The notes under the pieces were generated by a model. That model saw only the letters and a program-made list of their open reading frames with translations. It made no database searches and was not told the origin of the DNA. The position numbers were made by a program, and so were the translations under genes. DNA of 34,823 bases, taken from Herbiconiux sp. (GTDB taxonomy: Bacteria; Actinomycetota; Actinomycetes; Actinomycetales; Microbacteriaceae). The stretch covers positions 1-34,823 of the forward strand of contig NZ_JAHFUY010000043.1 of assembly GCF_023264895.1 (NCBI RefSeq). The letters run 5' to 3'. This document shows, one piece after another, positions 33,583 through 34,823 of the stretch. The first letter of the stretch is position 1, and each line of letters begins with the position of its first letter.

Positions 33583-34823
33583 TCAGCCCGTCCAGTCGCC
33601 GCCCGTGCCGTCGATCTCGGCGAGCAGACGAGGGCCGGCACCTGCGCCGCCCTCGGCCCCGCCCCCGCCACTGCCACTGCCACTGCCACTGCCACTGCCT
33701 GCATCGTCGAGCTCGAGGATGCGGGAGGACGACCGGCCCGTCGCCGCGTCGCTCACCTCGATCGCCACGAGACGCTGGTCGGGTGAGAGCGAGACGCGGG
33801 TGACCGTGCTCCCGGTGTCGCCGGAGTCGTAGAGCACCTGCGGGCCGGCCGGGTTCGGGGCCTCTCCGGGTTCGGTGCCTCCCGTGCGCTCGGCCGTCAC
33901 GCGCTGCACGAACAGGTGCGAGTCCGGATCGACGAGCGAGTAGGAGAGCACCGCGAGGCCGTCGCTCACGAGGGCGTCGGAGGGGTAGGCGATCCGGCCG
34001 TCGTCGAGCGAGAAGTCGACGGGGGCCACGGCACCGGTCACGAGGTCGTGCCGCACGAGGCCGGCGTCGTCGCTCACCACCATCGAGCGACCGTCGGGCC
34101 CCGCCGAGATGAGGGCCGGATGGCCGCCGAGCGGCACGGGCGAGCGGTCGGGCCGGAGATCGACGAGCAGCACCTCGCCCGCGACGTCGCGGGCCACGAG
34201 CGCCGGCCGGCCCGGCAGGAACGCCCACTCGAGCACGCGCAGCGGCGCACCGTCGAGGCCCAGCACGGGCTCGGCGGCCCCGGTGCCGCGGCCCACGTGG
34301 AGCACGTCGTCGAGGGAGTGGTCGGTGGCATCGATCGGGGCCTCGAAGCGGAACCCCCAGAGCTCCTCGGTCGCCTGCACCGCGAGCGCGGCCGCGAAGC
34401 CCTCCGGCATCGGGAGCTCGCTGGTCTCACCGGTGGCCACGTCGATGCTGAGGAGCTCGTCGTGGGTGGTCGGCGAGCCGCCGGCCGGCACCGCGGCGAC
34501 GACGCGGCCGCCGCCCGTCGCGAACCCCGAGACCGCGTCCCGCTCGAGCAGCACCCGCTCGCGGCTGGCGGCGGGGGCGGGGGCGGGGGCGCTGGGCACG
34601 CCGGGCTCGGGGGCGGTGCTTCGGAGGCCGGCGGCGGCCGAGCCCGATGAACCGGTCGGCACCTCCACGGCGACGAGCTCTGTGCCCGCCGGGGTCGAGC
34701 GCTGCACCACCACGGTGGCCTCGGGCGTCACGAAGCTGCGGGTGATCGTGCGGGAGCGGGCGTCGGTCGTTCCGGCGACCCCTGAGACCTCGAGGCGGTA
34801 CGCCGTGCCGAAGCGGAGCGGTT
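33583..34823 (-). CDS. Ig-like / beta-propeller-like protein, C-terminal part (partial)
   Basis: At least 413 residues; the frame stays open to the window edge, so the start lies beyond 34823. The first readable part (RFGTAYRLEVSG, ending TRSFVTPEATVVV) looks like the last strands of a bacterial Ig-like domain. The rest is beta-rich with loosely repeated blades (LLSIDVATGE, VLLVDLRPD, LVRHDLVTGAV, TRVSLSPDQRLVAIEVSD), like a WD40/TolB-type propeller. It was probably exported, but the signal is off the window. A (Gly-Ser)5 stretch near the C-terminus comes from a 6-base repeat. A GTG at 34731 could start a shorter protein, but coding character continues upstream. Confidence 0.7.
   Translation of the reverse strand, partial: PLRFGTAYRLEVSGVAGTTDARSRTITRSFVTPEATVVVQRSTPAGTELVAVEVPTGSSGSAAAGLRSTAPEPGVPSAPAPAPAASRERVLLERDAVSGFATGGGRVVAAVPAGGSPTTHDELLSIDVATGETSELPMPEGFAAALAVQATEELWGFRFEAPIDATDHSLDDVLHVGRGTGAAEPVLGLDGAPLRVLEWAFLPGRPALVARDVAGEVLLVDLRPDRSPVPLGGHPALISAGPDGRSMVVSDDAGLVRHDLVTGAVAPVDFSLDDGRIAYPSDALVSDGLAVLSYSLVDPDSHLFVQRVTAERTGGTEPGEAPNPAGPQVLYDSGDTGSTVTRVSLSPDQRLVAIEVSDAATGRSSSRILELDDAGSGSGSGSGSGGGGAEGGAGAGPRLLAEIDGTGGDWTG
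33668..33697 (-). repeat. 6-bp x5 tandem repeat encoding (Gly-Ser)5
   Basis: CCACTG occurs five times in a row (33668-33697), encoding Gly-Ser repeats on the minus strand in a linker between the last propeller-like blade and the C-terminal tail. The copy number is likely to vary between strains without a frameshift. Confidence 0.95.

Noticed and set aside
34729-34731. GTG at 34731 as the true start of the last minus-strand gene
   Set aside because: The frame remains open to the window edge and the upstream residues read like the end of an Ig-like domain, so the gene is better treated as truncated.

Overview
The window is about 34.8 kb of very G+C-rich DNA (my rough estimate is 70%). Genes are tightly packed, with 1- and 4-base stop/start overlaps, many GTG starts, DtxR/IdeR-type iron boxes and actinobacterial gene families. 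Everything fits an actinobacterium, most likely of the family Microbacteriaceae; the genus cannot be read from the sequence.

Region 1 (1-17330, all plus strand) is one long locus. It opens with the end of a MoxR ATPase, then a DUF58 protein, a membrane transglutaminase-like protein whose catalytic Cys position is Asp, an RDD/zinc-ribbon/FHA protein, a PP2C phosphatase, an FHA protein, a membrane Ser/Thr kinase, a degenerate-FHA protein with a possible winged-helix tail, and a 1512-residue EssC/FtsK-like motor. Two WXG100 proteins (one short, one long and repetitive), an LpqN-like protein and an unrecognised protein follow. I read this as a compact type VII-like secretion system controlled by a phospho-threonine circuit. 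None of the usual partners (EccB/D/E/MycP or EsaA/EssA/EssB) lies beside the motor in this window.

Region 2 (17331-25109) is ordinary accessory metabolism: a DHA2-type MFS exporter, a minus-strand MetY-like sulfhydrylase plus flavin monooxygenase pair (probable organosulfur scavenging), and a GH1 beta-glucosidase translationally coupled to a LacI regulator with a candidate operator. Three conspicuous inverted-repeat structures sit in the gaps.

Region 3 (25110-32272) is an iron-acquisition block. On the minus strand, a siderophore-interacting reductase, two FecCD permeases and an ATPase form a run of four genes; the binding lipoprotein follows behind its own iron box. Divergent from them is a self-contained MOSC / flavin reductase / 2Fe-2S fusion. 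A second iron box sits between the two directions, overlaps the reductase start codon and lies inside a candidate promoter for the fusion gene.

Region 4 (32269-34823) has a DNA methyltransferase whose stop overlaps that of the fusion gene, a small GNAT-like protein, and the end of a large Ig-like/propeller-like protein that runs off the window. No rRNA, tRNA, CRISPR array, transposase or phage gene was seen.
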